Positions 8,555 through 17,782 of a stretch of DNA of 64,000 nt are shown here, piece after piece. Position 1 is the first letter of the stretch; each line of letters opens with the position of its first letter. Position numbers and translations under genes: made by a program. Location of the stretch: the NCBI RefSeq assembly GCF_022321485.1, contig NZ_JAKOGG010000015.1:30574-94573 (forward strand). Direction: 5' to 3'. Source of the DNA: Shewanella electrica. GTDB taxonomy: Bacteria > Pseudomonadota > Gammaproteobacteria > Enterobacterales > Shewanellaceae. The notes under the pieces were generated by a model. It saw only the letters and a list, made by a program, of their open reading frames with translations. It did not search any database and had not been told where the DNA came from.

Positions 8555-11500
8555 TTGAACGCCAAGTTGTCGCCGCTGTCGCGCGAATTCCTAGACCGTT
8601 GTTACCAGCCTGATGCGGCCCGTATTCGTCGCCAATTGTTCAAATCAAAATCGCTCAAGGACGCTGATAAAAAAGCGGAGTTGTTGGCGGAGTTAACCAC
8701 GCGTGCCGAAGCCGCGTTGGAAAAAGCTAACCAACGTATGGCGTCACGCCCTAAAGTCAGTTATCCCGATGAACTGCCCGTATCACAAAAGCGTGATGAA
8801 ATTGCCTCGGCCATTATCAATAACCAAGTGGTGATTGTCGCGGGGGAGACCGGCTCCGGTAAAACCACTCAGTTACCTAAAATCTGTTTAGATCTCGGCC
8901 TCGGCGCGCGCGGCTTGATTGGTCATACCCAACCGCGGCGTTTGGCGGCGCGTAGTGTGGCGAGCCGCGTGGCGGAAGAGTTACAAACCGAACTCGGTCA
9001 AGCGGTCGGTTTTAAAGTGCGCTTTGCTGATGCGATTGCGCCAGAGTCGTATATCAAGCTGATGACCGACGGGATTTTGCTGGCAGAACTTTCGAACGAT
9101 AAATGGCTGTCACAATATGAATGTTTGATTATCGACGAAGCGCACGAGCGCAGTTTGAACATCGACTTCATCCTCGGCTACATGAAAGAGATCTTGCCGA
9201 AACGCCCCGATCTCAAACTTATCATCACCTCGGCCACCATCGATGTTGATCGCTTCTCTAAGCACTTTAATGATGCGCCAGTGATTGAAGTCAGCGGCCG
9301 AACTTATCCAGTAGAAACGCGCTATCGGCCACTGCTGCAAGAAGATGATGACGATTTAGATTTGATTGATGGCATCTTCAAAGCCGTTGACGAACTGTAC
9401 GCCGAAGGGCCGGGCGACATTCTAATCTTTCTCAATGGTGAGCGCGAAATCCGCGATGTGGCGGATCAGCTCAACCGCCGTCAACTGCGTGATACCGAAG
9501 TGCTGCCGCTGTATGCGCGGCTGTCTTACGGTGAACAATCCAAAGTGTTCAAATCGCATATTGGCCGCCGTATTGTACTAGCGACCAACGTGGCCGAAAC
9601 CTCGCTGACGGTACCGGGCATTCGTTATGTGATTGACCCCGGTACCGCGCGCATCAGTCGCTACAGTTACCGCACCAAAGTACAGCGTTTGCCAATTGAA
9701 CCGATCTCCCAAGCCAGCGCCAACCAGCGCCAGGGCCGTTGTGGCCGTGTCGGCCCCGGTATCTGTATTCGCTTGTACGATGAGCTGGATTTCAACAATC
9801 GCCCTGAATTTACTGATCCAGAAATTCTGCGTACCAACTTGGCCTCGGTCATCTTGCAGATGTTGTCGATTGGACTGGGCGACATTGCCGGTTTCCCCTT
9901 TATTCAGCCGCCGGACGAACGCAATATTCGCGATGGTTTCTTGCTGCTGGAAGAACTGCAAGCGGTTGGGCGCCATAAAGGCGAGCTGAAACTGACTAAA
10001 TTGGGCCAGCAGCTGGCGAGCATTCCGGTCGACCCGCGTTTGGCGCGGATGGTGTTGGAAGCCAATAAACTTGGCAGTTTGCACGAAGTGATGGTGGTCG
10101 TGGCCGCGTTGTCGATTCAAGATCCGCGTGAACGCCCAATTGAGAAGCAGCAAGCCGCCGATGAATCCCATCGCCGCTTTGCTGATAGCAAATCTGACTT
10201 TGTCTCCTTATTGAACCTTTGGGATTACCTCAAAGAGCAGCAACGTGAGCTGTCTGGGAGTCAGTTCCGTAAACAGGTGAAACAGGAGTTTCTTGCTTAT
10301 CTGCGTATTCGTGAATGGCAAGATTTATACGCTCAGCTGCGCCAAAGTGTGCATGACTTGAAATGGCGTTTGAACAGCGAACCTGCCAATTACGAACAGC
10401 TGCACCAAGCTTTGCTGTCAGGCCTGTTGAGCCAAATCGGGTTTAAAGATGCCAACAACGAATATCTCGGCACCCGTAACCGCCGTTTCTTTATTTTCCC
10501 CGGTTCACCGCTGGCGAAGAAAGGCCCGAAATGGTTGATGGCGGCGGAGCTGACCGAAACCTCGCGCTTATTTGCCCGCAGTGTAGCGTCGATTGAACCT
10601 GAGTGGCTCGAGCATCTTGGCGCGCATTTGATCAAAAAACAGCATAACGAACCGCATTTTGAAGCCAAACAGGGCGCGGTTATCGCCTTTGAAAACCAAG
10701 TGCTGTATGGCTTGACGGTCGTTAACCGTCGCCGAGTACAGTTTGGCCCGATTGATCCGGTACAAGCACGCGAGATATTCATTCGTAGCGGCCTTGCCGA
10801 AGGGCAGCTGAAGCTGCGTGATAAGTTCTTCCACAGCAACTTGAAGTTGTTAGAAGAGGTGGAAACGTTAGAACACAAGTCTCGTCGCCGCGATATTTTG
10901 GTGGATGAGGATGTACTGTTTGCCTTCTACGACGAACGGGTGCCAGAGGGCATCTATAATCTGCCGTTGTTCAATCGCTGGTGGAAAGCGGCGAGCCGCG
11001 ACACACCAGCGTTATTGAACTTTGACCGCGCTTTGCTGATGCAGCGTGACGATACCCACGTATCGGCGCTGGACTTCCCCGATGTGTGGCAGCAAGACAA
11101 CCTGCGCTTGCCGCTGAGTTACCGTTTTGAGCCGGGGGAAGAAGACGACGGTGTGTCGCTGCATATTCCGGTGGCGCTGCTCAACCAAGTCGAAGATAGA
11201 GATTTTGATTGGCTAGTGCCCGGTCTACGGGAAGAGAAATGCGTGGCACTGATCCGCGCGCTGCCAAAGCCGTTACGGCGTAACTTTGTGCCAGCGCCAG
11301 ATTATGCCAAAGCCTGCGTGCAAGCGATGCAGCCATTTGAACAGTCGTTGCTCGAGTCGCTCAGTTATCGCTTGTTGCGTATGAGCGGCACCAAAGTCGC
11401 GGCGGAAGATTACGATATCGCCAGCATTCCGTTGCATCTGCGGATGAACTTTAAGGTTGAGGACGACAAGGGCAAACTGATCGCCCAAAGCCGCGATTTG

Positions 11501-12430
11501 GATGGCTTAAAAGCCAAGCTGCAAGGGCAGGTGAAACACGCTATTCGCCAAGTCGCCGATGAGGGCATTGAGCAAACATCACTGACCGAATGGAGCTTTG
11601 GTGACTTGCCCAGTGAATATCAGCGCAAGCGGGGCAACTACCAAGTTAAGGCGTACCCGGCGCTGGTGGACGAGGGCAGTGATGTTGCCATCAAGCTGTT
11701 TGATGATGAACAGCAAGCACAAACTCAGCACCGCCAAGGTGTACGCAAACTGCTGTTGCTGAACATCCCATCACCTGTAAAACATCTGCAACAGGCCTTG
11801 CCGAACAAAGCCAAGCTGGCGATGTACTTTAACCCGTTCGGCCAAGTGCAATTGCTGATTGATGACATTATCGATGCTGCGATTCAGATGATTCTGGATC
11901 AACAAGCGCTAGATGTGCGTACGCCAGCGCAGTTTGAGGCCGCGCGTGATGCGGTACGGCAAGATCTCAACAGCGCCGCCGAGCAGATTTCGTTGAAAGT
12001 GGAAGCCGTGTTGACTGCGCACCAACGTATTCGCAAACGCTTAAAAGGCAAAATCAGTTTCGATATCGCCTTTGCCATGAGTGACATTCAAGCTCATCTC
12101 GATAGTCTTGTGTTTAAAGGGTTTGTCGAGGCCACAGGCTGGCAAAAGCTCGATGATCTCAACCGTTACTTGAAGGCGATTGAAATGCGCTTAGATAAGC
12201 TACCGGTCGATCCAAACCGCGATAAACTGCATCTACTGAGTATTCAGAACGTGACCGAAGAGTACAAAGCGACGTTGGCTAAACTCCCCAAATCACAGCC
12301 AGTGCCAGAAGCACTAGCCAACGTCCGTTGGATGATTGAGGAATACCGCGTTAGTTGCTTTGCGCAAACATTGGGAACGGCATATCCGATTTCAGAGAAA
12401 CGTATTCTCAACCAATTGCAGCAAGTATGA
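8555..12430 (+). CDS. hrpA: ATP-dependent RNA helicase HrpA
   Basis: The 1291-residue protein is a DEAH-box helicase. It has Walker A GETGSGKT at 97-104, DEAH at 194-197, SATID motif III near 235, the TNVAETSLT motif and the QRQGRCGR motif VI, followed by the helicase-associated and OB-fold regions and the long C-terminal DUF3418 domain that sets HrpA apart from short DEAH helicases. HrpA is linked to rescue of stalled ribosomes and mRNA processing in E. coli (family knowledge). The frame has a stop at 8549, so the TTG at 8555 is the first usable start; GGAT sits about 8 nt upstream. The next in-frame ATG would remove about 60 residues. Confidence 0.95.
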   Translation: MNAKLSPLSREFLDRCYQPDAARIRRQLFKSKSLKDADKKAELLAELTTRAEAALEKANQRMASRPKVSYPDELPVSQKRDEIASAIINNQVVIVAGETGSGKTTQLPKICLDLGLGARGLIGHTQPRRLAARSVASRVAEELQTELGQAVGFKVRFADAIAPESYIKLMTDGILLAELSNDKWLSQYECLIIDEAHERSLNIDFILGYMKEILPKRPDLKLIITSATIDVDRFSKHFNDAPVIEVSGRTYPVETRYRPLLQEDDDDLDLIDGIFKAVDELYAEGPGDILIFLNGEREIRDVADQLNRRQLRDTEVLPLYARLSYGEQSKVFKSHIGRRIVLATNVAETSLTVPGIRYVIDPGTARISRYSYRTKVQRLPIEPISQASANQRQGRCGRVGPGICIRLYDELDFNNRPEFTDPEILRTNLASVILQMLSIGLGDIAGFPFIQPPDERNIRDGFLLLEELQAVGRHKGELKLTKLGQQLASIPVDPRLARMVLEANKLGSLHEVMVVVAALSIQDPRERPIEKQQAADESHRRFADSKSDFVSLLNLWDYLKEQQRELSGSQFRKQVKQEFLAYLRIREWQDLYAQLRQSVHDLKWRLNSEPANYEQLHQALLSGLLSQIGFKDANNEYLGTRNRRFFIFPGSPLAKKGPKWLMAAELTETSRLFARSVASIEPEWLEHLGAHLIKKQHNEPHFEAKQGAVIAFENQVLYGLTVVNRRRVQFGPIDPVQAREIFIRSGLAEGQLKLRDKFFHSNLKLLEEVETLEHKSRRRDILVDEDVLFAFYDERVPEGIYNLPLFNRWWKAASRDTPALLNFDRALLMQRDDTHVSALDFPDVWQQDNLRLPLSYRFEPGEEDDGVSLHIPVALLNQVEDRDFDWLVPGLREEKCVALIRALPKPLRRNFVPAPDYAKACVQAMQPFEQSLLESLSYRLLRMSGTKVAAEDYDIASIPLHLRMNFKVEDDKGKLIAQSRDLDGLKAKLQGQVKHAIRQVADEGIEQTSLTEWSFGDLPSEYQRKRGNYQVKAYPALVDEGSDVAIKLFDDEQQAQTQHRQGVRKLLLLNIPSPVKHLQQALPNKAKLAMYFNPFGQVQLLIDDIIDAAIQMILDQQALDVRTPAQFEAARDAVRQDLNSAAEQISLKVEAVLTAHQRIRKRLKGKISFDIAFAMSDIQAHLDSLVFKGFVEATGWQKLDDLNRYLKAIEMRLDKLPVDPNRDKLHLLSIQNVTEEYKATLAKLPKSQPVPEALANVRWMIEEYRVSCFAQTLGTAYPISEKRILNQLQQV

Positions 12431-12496
12431 TGGTTCAATACCGGACGGCAGGATGAGTTGAATTTCTGACTCGTCCAATACGGATAGAAAGATACT

Positions 12497-12841
12497 ATGC
12501 AGGGATTGATGAACAACACCAAATGGCGCCGAATACTGACACTGCTGGCTGAATATCCACTCTATCTGCAGTTTAAATTGCTCGGTGAACGTGAATTCCC
12601 GCTCGATGTTGAGCAGGCCAATTTGGTGTTGAGTGGATTTGGAACAACCCATTTTACTTTGGTGCGGCGTGAGCTGAGCTACAGTGACATCGGCCAACTA
12701 AAAATTGTGACCTCGCCACTGCCAGCAAACACGACACTAAGCCAATTACAGCAGGCGCTTGCTGGCATAGCTCAAATCACTATTAACCCACTGATTGCGG
12801 TGGAAGATGGTTATCTGTTGTCTGGCTATAGCGGTATCTAA
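12497..12841 (+). CDS. Small conserved-looking protein of unknown function
   Basis: I do not recognise this 114-residue protein. It is soluble, with no signal peptide or membrane segment, and is mixed alpha/beta in appearance, beginning MQGLMNNTKWRRIL and ending DGYLLSGYSGI. The MNNTKW start resembles the opening of some DUF6678-type small proteins, but the rest does not clearly match. ATG 12497 and ATG 12509 are both possible starts; the first has a weak purine-rich stretch upstream. It stands alone between hrpA and the convergent membrane-protein cluster. Codon use resembles its neighbours, so I accept it as a gene. Confidence 0.6.
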   Translation: MQGLMNNTKWRRILTLLAEYPLYLQFKLLGEREFPLDVEQANLVLSGFGTTHFTLVRRELSYSDIGQLKIVTSPLPANTTLSQLQQALAGIAQITINPLIAVEDGYLLSGYSGI

Positions 12842-12844
12842 GCG

Positions 12845-13171
12845 CTATTGCCACAACACGAATTTACTGTAAAGCAAGCTACTGCTAATAAACGCTAATC
12901 CAATCCAGCCTAAGCCTCGCGTCACCATCAACGGTGCATGCCGATTAAAATAGGGAAACAGAATCGCGCCTAAAGCAACTAAGGGCACCATGCCAAACAG
13001 CTTGCCTAAGTGAGAGCTGGAGATTGGCGCAAAGGGTGGGACAAGCACGTAAATACTCCAGTAAATCGCGTAAAGTACCATGGCGGCACACGCTTCTTTT
13101 ACTGAAGTTTCTCCTTCGTTGTTGCGAAAATAAAAGTACAATAAAACAACAAAAATAATTAAACTAATCAA
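12845..13171 (-). CDS. Small multi-pass membrane protein, unknown function
   Basis: The 108-residue, strongly hydrophobic protein has about four predicted membrane segments (residues 2-14, 27-45, 56-75 and 86-105). It starts at TTG 13171, supported by GGAG about 8 nt upstream; no ATG is available in frame nearby. It lies 3 nt from the convergent gene ending at 12841 and about 80 nt downstream of the disrupted gene 13252-13539 in the same direction. It may belong to the ABC-exporter cluster transcribed from 17.1 kb downwards, although the intervening mobile element may uncouple it. Function not recognised. Confidence 0.6.
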   Translation of the reverse strand: MISLIIFVVLLYFYFRNNEGETSVKEACAAMVLYAIYWSIYVLVPPFAPISSSHLGKLFGMVPLVALGAILFPYFNRHAPLMVTRGLGWIGLAFISSSLLYSKFVLWQ

Positions 13172-13251
13172 AAAGTTACTCCATTAACTACCCGTGGTTT
13201 TATTACGGGTATCCTTCAAATGATTTAGCAACCAATTCATCGTTATCGGTG

Positions 13252-13539
13252 TTAATGCCAAAACCACAGCAGTAGTACTGCGACACTTATCGGCCAAGCG
13301 AGAAAGTAGCGGCGCTGGCACAATATAGCAAGCTGAGTGACCAGATAAAACAGCAGCATCAGCCCTAAACTACCTAACGTTAGTAGGTCAAACCAGACAA
13401 CTATTGCCAGCATAGGTAAGGTGTATAGCCAAACGTAGGCTAAGGTTTGCCAATCTTGCCTTTTGGCGCTCAAACCAAGGGAATCTATATACAGCTGATA
13501 CTGTTGCCGCCAGGCGAGGGCATCTAACAGTTTTGTCGC
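13252..13539 (-). pseudogene. Small membrane-protein gene disrupted at codon 2 by a MITE
   Basis: This frame reads ATKLLDALAWRQQYQL at its N-terminal end and continues into three hydrophobic segments, ending FWH. No normal start codon exists before TTG 13473, which would cut into the conserved-looking part. If the 267-bp element at 13540-13806 and one TA copy are removed, the upstream ATG (13810-13808, minus strand) joins exactly in frame: ATG CTA GCG ACA AAA. That ATG overlaps the stop codon of the upstream membrane gene (ATGCTAG), a usual coupled arrangement. I therefore read it as the body of a gene of about 97 codons that lost its start by insertion. The ancestral function is unknown, perhaps an accessory membrane subunit of the exporter. 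Confidence 0.7.
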
Positions 13540-13806
13540 TAGGGGCTGTTTATCTTTAGTGTTTAATTTTTGTTCAAATTAAACGCGTTTTGAACGAGGC
13601 GCAGCCTGCGACGCTTAGTCAACTAAGCAAGCTGGGGGCAACAAAGTTCAGGAGGCGTTTAAATGAACCCTTCGGGCAGCGACAGAGCGTGATTTATTCG
13701 GCGTTAGGTGCTGTTTGTGGAGAATAACTACACGGCACATCACCTGCCTTGCCTAAATCACGCTCTGTCTGCTGCAAAAACAACCAGCAAAGATAAACAG
13801 CCCCTA
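13540..13806 (+). mobile_element. MITE-like element, copy A (full length)
   Basis: The 267-bp element is flanked by TA at both ends (13540-13541 and 13805-13806). The terminal inverted repeat is perfect: GGGGCTGTTTATCTTT on the left and AAAGATAAACAGCCCC on the right. An internal inverted repeat (GACAGAGCGTGATTTA at 13681, TAAATCACGCTCTGTC at 13754) gives a large hairpin. No protein is encoded. The TA target duplication and short repeats resemble Tc1/mariner-IS630-type non-autonomous elements. Three related copies occur elsewhere in the window. Confidence 0.85.
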
Positions 13807-14637
13807 GCATATGCCCATGAGTAGGCTGAAAAAGCTACTGATATAAGGTTGGGCAACCTCGCTGCTATAGCGCAGAAAATTATCGGCAAGCATCAATAGC
13901 AGCAATAGCATTACCAGCCGCAGCAATTGTGCTTTCGGTGTGGTTAAGTCTGCCGCTAGTTGCAGTTGTACTACCCCCCGAGGCTGATTTACTTGCGGTA
14001 ATTGATGGAATGTCATCAGTTGTTCAACCGCAATAACCAACAGCCAGATGCCAACGAGCTGAGCCACCGTTAGCTCACTGGCAAATGGCAACATCAACAA
14101 CGGTGCTAGCAATAAACTCAACCAAGGATAGCGGCGATACACTGCTGCCCAACTGTAGTACAGCGATAGCAATGCTAGCGTAAAAATGGGCAAAAATTGG
14201 CTTAGACTGACGAGTATTGGCTGAGATATAAGATGGCTTGCATGTCGAAGCAACAATCCGAACAACATCAGCCATGGCGCTAACAGCAGCAGATGCGCGG
14301 CATAGAGAATTAAACCTAGCTCTGTCATGCGTTGGCGGCCTTTACTCACCGGTAGGCTGGCGACATAGTCGCTAACTTTCTGTGCTTTAATGGCTTTTTG
14401 CTGCAATAGTAGCCAGCTATGTAGCAATAGTTGATAGGCCCATAGCGCCGTTAGGTATTGGCGTGCTGGTGTTTGCGGATCGGCGAGTAATGCCAGTACC
14501 ACCAGTGGCATCATCACCAAGGCGGGCATGGCGAGCGGAAAAAGGTTCACCAATCCTAGACTCAGTTGTTTGAGCTGAGCTAACAGTTGCGTCAGTTCAT
14601 GGCGATAGCAACTGAGGCGGAATTGCCAATAGTTCAA
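13804..14637 (-). CDS. Multi-pass membrane protein, probable ABC-exporter permease partner
   Basis: The 277-residue protein is very Leu-rich, with about six to seven membrane segments, and an N-terminus (NYWQFRLSCYRHELTQLL) that looks like a cytoplasmic amphipathic region. It overlaps the preceding ATPase gene by 4 nt (ATGA), which strongly suggests they form one transporter. It does not show a clear ABC-2 signature, so permease is inferred from context. Its TAG stop falls at the right end of MITE copy A. Because the insertion duplicated TA, the reconstructed pre-insertion sequence has the same stop, so this protein is unaffected. Substrate unknown. Confidence 0.65.
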   Translation of the reverse strand: MNYWQFRLSCYRHELTQLLAQLKQLSLGLVNLFPLAMPALVMMPLVVLALLADPQTPARQYLTALWAYQLLLHSWLLLQQKAIKAQKVSDYVASLPVSKGRQRMTELGLILYAAHLLLLAPWLMLFGLLLRHASHLISQPILVSLSQFLPIFTLALLSLYYSWAAVYRRYPWLSLLLAPLLMLPFASELTVAQLVGIWLLVIAVEQLMTFHQLPQVNQPRGVVQLQLAADLTTPKAQLLRLVMLLLLLMLADNFLRYSSEVAQPYISSFFSLLMGIC

Positions 14638-15239
14638 GCAGCCATCCCCTTGAGTTGCTCAATCGCTATCTGCTGTAGTGGGGCGTGCTGCAGCGCTAAA
14701 GGTTCGTGGCTTGCCAAAATGACTTGGCCGGGATACTCATCCAACAACTGCAGCAAGACCTGACGGCTTGCTTCATCTAAGCCATTAAATGGTTCATCCA
14801 ATAGCAGTAATCTCGGTTGATGCAATAGCGCAGTGAGCAGGCTTAACTTTTTATAATTCCCTAAAGATAAATCGGCAATTTTGGTATGGAGAAATGGTGT
14901 CAGCGCTAACTGGTCAATCAGCACTGCATCCACAGGGCATTGGTGTTGGTGGCAATGAAAATTGAGTAACGCCTGTGCCGACATAAATTCGGGTAACTGG
15001 ATTTTACTGGCGCTGATGCCGATCTGCTGTTTAGCCGTGGGTTGCAACACGTTTTGTTGTTCAAACAATACTTGGCCTGAGCTGGGAGTGAGTAATCCCG
15101 CCGCCAGTAATAACAGGGTAGTTTTGCCGCTGCCATTGGCACCATACAGCTGAATCCGCGGCGCGGAAAATTGCATGTTGAGATCAGCAAACAAATGCTG
15201 CTGCGCAAAGCTATGACTGACATGAGCAAAGGTCAACAA
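14634..15239 (-). CDS. ABC transporter ATP-binding protein (short, CcmA-like)
   Basis: The 201-residue nucleotide-binding domain has Walker A GANGSGKTT (about 34-42), a variant signature LSLGNYKKLS in place of LSGGQ, Walker B LLLLDEP and an H-loop SHEP. The short length and single domain resemble CcmA-type exporter ATPases, but no cytochrome-c maturation genes are nearby. It starts at TTG 15239, with AGGAT about 9 nt upstream. Its only coupled partner is the membrane protein starting at 14637. It follows another ABC module in the same direction, separated by 127 nt that hold a 13-bp hairpin. Confidence 0.8.
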   Translation of the reverse strand: MLTFAHVSHSFAQQHLFADLNMQFSAPRIQLYGANGSGKTTLLLLAAGLLTPSSGQVLFEQQNVLQPTAKQQIGISASKIQLPEFMSAQALLNFHCHQHQCPVDAVLIDQLALTPFLHTKIADLSLGNYKKLSLLTALLHQPRLLLLDEPFNGLDEASRQVLLQLLDEYPGQVILASHEPLALQHAPLQQIAIEQLKGMAA

Positions 15240-15324
15240 TGGCTAACATCCTGTAAGTATTGTCAATGTGCTGCGGCTATCACTGCCACAGTGAGGAATA
15301 AAACAGCAATTGAGTTTAGCGTTA

Positions 15325-15360
15325 CACACGGTGCTGTCAGTACGAATACAGCACCGTGTG
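15325..15360. repeat. Perfect 13-bp inverted repeat between two ABC modules
   Basis: CACACGGTGCTGT (15325-15337) and ACAGCACCGTGTG (15348-15360) form a perfect stem with a 10-nt loop. No T-tract follows on either strand, so it is not a standard intrinsic terminator; it could be an mRNA processing or stability element, or an operator. Confidence 0.8.
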
Positions 15361-15366
15361 TCCGAC

Positions 15367-16266
15367 TTATTGGGCAAACAAGGTGTCTTCCAATGAGCGG
15401 CCATTAAGCAATAAGCGGTAGCGCCATCCTTGCTGATGACACAGTTGCAGTAGTGCAACATCTAACGCTGTCGCTGATGGCTGATACTCAATCACAAAGG
15501 CGTGTTGGCTTGCCACATTCACTTGCAACACATCAGGCAATTGTCGCAACACCGACAGCACGGTTTGATCGTCCACCGCTTGTAACTGCAAGGTGAAGTA
15601 TTGCGTTTCGGTTGTGGCCGACAGCGATACCTGTTGTTTCACTTGGCCGCGCTCTAAAAACACCACTTGATCACACAGTCGCTCTAACTCATCGAGGTTA
15701 TGTGAACTCACCACAAAGGTGGTGCGGTCAGAGAGTTTACTGATGAGGTCGCGGATCAGCCGCGCGTTGGCGGGGTCAATCCCAGCAGTCGGTTCATCCA
15801 GTAAAATCAGCTCTGGTTCGCCAATCAAGGCTTGGGCAATCGCGACGCGTTTACTCATGCCGTGGCTTAACGTAGTGGGTTTCTGCTTGAGTGAATCAGC
15901 GAGATCTACCAATGTCAGCACTCGCAACGCTTCTTGTTTGGCTGCTTTGGCCGACATGCCGCGCAGTTGGGCGAACAAACTCAGTTGCTGCTCAAGGGTA
16001 AAATCGGGATCGAGCTTCGCATCTTGTGGCAAAGCACCGATTTTACTGCGCAGTTGTGGATGTCCCGGCGGCAGGCCAAACACTTCAATGCTGCCCGCGC
16101 TGGGATGAATATAACCCAACAGCAAGCTAAACAGCGTGGTTTTACCGGCGCCGTTGGGACCAACTAAAGCGATTGGTTGGCCAGTGGTTAAATCGAGGTT
16201 GATATTATCTAGTGCGAGGTGGCTACCGTAACGGCGGCTAAGCTGTTGGCATTTTATCAGGCTCAT
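15367..16266 (-). CDS. ABC-2-type transporter ATP-binding protein
   Basis: The 299-residue protein has a full nucleotide-binding domain: Walker A GPNGAGKTT (about 36-44), Q-loop LPQD, signature LSHGM, Walker B LILLDEPTAGID and the SSHNLDE switch. A C-terminal extension of about 80 residues follows, of the kind seen in NosF/CcmA-like ABC-2 exporters. Its ATG overlaps the stop of the permease gene by 4 nt. The pair probably forms a homodimeric-type exporter of unknown substrate. It is part of the minus-strand run starting at 17102. Confidence 0.85.
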   Translation of the reverse strand: MSLIKCQQLSRRYGSHLALDNINLDLTTGQPIALVGPNGAGKTTLFSLLLGYIHPSAGSIEVFGLPPGHPQLRSKIGALPQDAKLDPDFTLEQQLSLFAQLRGMSAKAAKQEALRVLTLVDLADSLKQKPTTLSHGMSKRVAIAQALIGEPELILLDEPTAGIDPANARLIRDLISKLSDRTTFVVSSHNLDELERLCDQVVFLERGQVKQQVSLSATTETQYFTLQLQAVDDQTVLSVLRQLPDVLQVNVASQHAFVIEYQPSATALDVALLQLCHQQGWRYRLLLNGRSLEDTLFAQ

Positions 16267-17102
16267 ACGTCGCTCCGTTTAAAAGCATAAAATCCAAGGG
16301 CTAAGAATGCCACGGTTTGTATTAGCGCGACTTTAAGGAAGATTGGCGCTTGGGTTGGCATCACGCCCATGAGCTGTTGTGTCTCAGTGCCTGGCATCAC
16401 ATATTCAAGGTAAGCCAACGGCGCGACGGTGACGTCTGCCAACCACACCAGCAATGACAACCCAGTGAAAAACAATACCGAGTAAAGCACCGCCTGTTTA
16501 CTGCTACTGGCAATTACTGACAGCAAAGACATTAGTGCAACGTACGGCAGTAACATCAGCAAAATCACCAGCCACACTTGTAGGCCACAAATCACGGCGG
16601 GCAGCGCAAGATGAATATCACGCACCATAGCCATCACCATCGTCACTAAGCTTGTCGCGCCGCTCAGTAATGCCATTACTGCCATCGCCCCTAAAAAGCG
16701 GCCGAAAAATAATGCGATGCGGCTGGCATGTAAGCTGAGAAAACGGAAGGTGCCGCGTTGGATATCATCGGCAAATTGCCCCGCACCGAGCAGAATGGCA
16801 AACATAGGTTGTAGCCCCAGTGCAAATACCCAATACATGGCAAACTCTTCCACCGGCCAATTGAACAAGTTGCTCATGGCACCTTCGCCTAACACTTGCA
16901 TGACGATATCTTTGGCGTCGGGATGCAGCATCAGGTTCACGGCATCACGCACCAAAAACAGCAAAATGAGCAACCACAGCATCACATAGGCAGCTAAGGT
17001 AACGAGCCCTTTGGTTTGACTGAGTAGGCGGCGCACTTCCGTAGTGGCAATCAAGCTGATTTGCCTGACCGTTGAACTGTGTAACTCCGTGGCTTGGTTC
17101 AT
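16263..17102 (-). CDS. ABC-2-type transporter permease
   Basis: The 279-residue protein has six predicted membrane segments, the first near residues 35-52 and the last near 255-273, ending in the short cytoplasmic tail FYAFKRSDV. The QRGTFRFLSLHASRIALFFGR segment before the third helix is the coupling-helix pattern of ABC-2 (NosY-like) permeases. It is the first gene of the exporter run and is coupled to the ATPase gene. It lies 25 nt downstream of yceH in the same direction, so co-transcription is possible. Substrate unknown. Confidence 0.78.
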   Translation of the reverse strand: MNQATELHSSTVRQISLIATTEVRRLLSQTKGLVTLAAYVMLWLLILLFLVRDAVNLMLHPDAKDIVMQVLGEGAMSNLFNWPVEEFAMYWVFALGLQPMFAILLGAGQFADDIQRGTFRFLSLHASRIALFFGRFLGAMAVMALLSGATSLVTMVMAMVRDIHLALPAVICGLQVWLVILLMLLPYVALMSLLSVIASSSKQAVLYSVLFFTGLSLLVWLADVTVAPLAYLEYVMPGTETQQLMGVMPTQAPIFLKVALIQTVAFLALGFYAFKRSDV

Positions 17103-17127
17103 TGTCGTCCTTTTAAATTGCTGCGGG

Positions 17128-17757
17128 TTAACGGTTGAGTAGGGTGGCTAATTGCTGTTGCAACTCGGCGACTTGTTGCTCAAGTTGCTCAACTCGTTGT
17201 TCCAGTGCCGATGACGGCGCAGCCGTGCTAGCGACAAACGGAATGTCACTGATGGTTGCGTCAACTTCACAAAAGGTATGCGCAAAGCGTTGTTCGCGTT
17301 TACCCGCTTCTTTGGCAAGTTGCACTAACCAGCCGTTATCCAGCATCTTGCTCAGCGTTTGTTCCACCTGGGCGAGATCGCCAAATTCAAACAAACGCTG
17401 GCAGCGGGTGCGTAACTCACCCGCGGTTTGTGGACCGCGTAGCAGCATGACACAGATGATAGCGCGCTCTGCCAGCGAGAACTGTAAATCCGAAAATTCA
17501 GTATTACAGAAGCGATGCTGGTATTTGCTGACGCGACTGCCAAAGCCGCTAACCTCAGTCACTAAGCGTTGCTGCTCCAACAAGCTGATGGTGTCGAGCA
17601 CTTCGGCTTCCGACAGTGACATCACCGGTTCGCGGCTGGTTTTTTGATTGCAGGCCAAGGTTAACGCATTCAGTGACAACGGATACTGTTCGGGAGTGGT
17701 GGTTTCTTTCTCCAACAAACAACCAATGACTCGAGCTTCGTTCGCAGTGAGTTTCAT
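17128..17757 (-). CDS. yceH: YceH family protein (DUF480/UPF0502)
   Basis: The 209-residue protein has two winged-helix-like DUF480 units, the typical opening [20 protein letters not shown] with YPLSLNAL, and a C-terminal coiled coil (about 178-207, repeated leucines, [12 protein letters not shown]). The biochemical role of YceH is not established; the winged-helix fold hints at nucleic-acid binding. ATG 17757 has AGGAG at 7 nt, and an ATG 4 nt upstream lies in another frame. It lies between the cvfB-like gene and the ABC exporter. Confidence 0.88.
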   Translation of the reverse strand: MKLTANEARVIGCLLEKETTTPEQYPLSLNALTLACNQKTSREPVMSLSEAEVLDTISLLEQQRLVTEVSGFGSRVSKYQHRFCNTEFSDLQFSLAERAIICVMLLRGPQTAGELRTRCQRLFEFGDLAQVEQTLSKMLDNGWLVQLAKEAGKREQRFAHTFCEVDATISDIPFVASTAAPSSALEQRVEQLEQQVAELQQQLATLLNR

Positions 17758-17782
17758 TCATACTCCTTGAATGTTGTTAGTA

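Noticed and set aside
9578-10171. 197-codon minus-strand frame opposite hrpA
   Set aside because: It lies fully inside a well-conserved helicase region and has no recognisable domain or ribosome site.
13252-13473. Intact small gene starting at TTG 13473
   Set aside because: The same frame continues upstream with protein-like sequence to the MITE border, and the reconstructed start is ATG at 13810; the TTG has no clear ribosome site.
15325-15360. Rho-independent terminator between the ABC modules
   Set aside because: The stem is perfect, but there is no T-tract on either strand; kept only as an inverted repeat.
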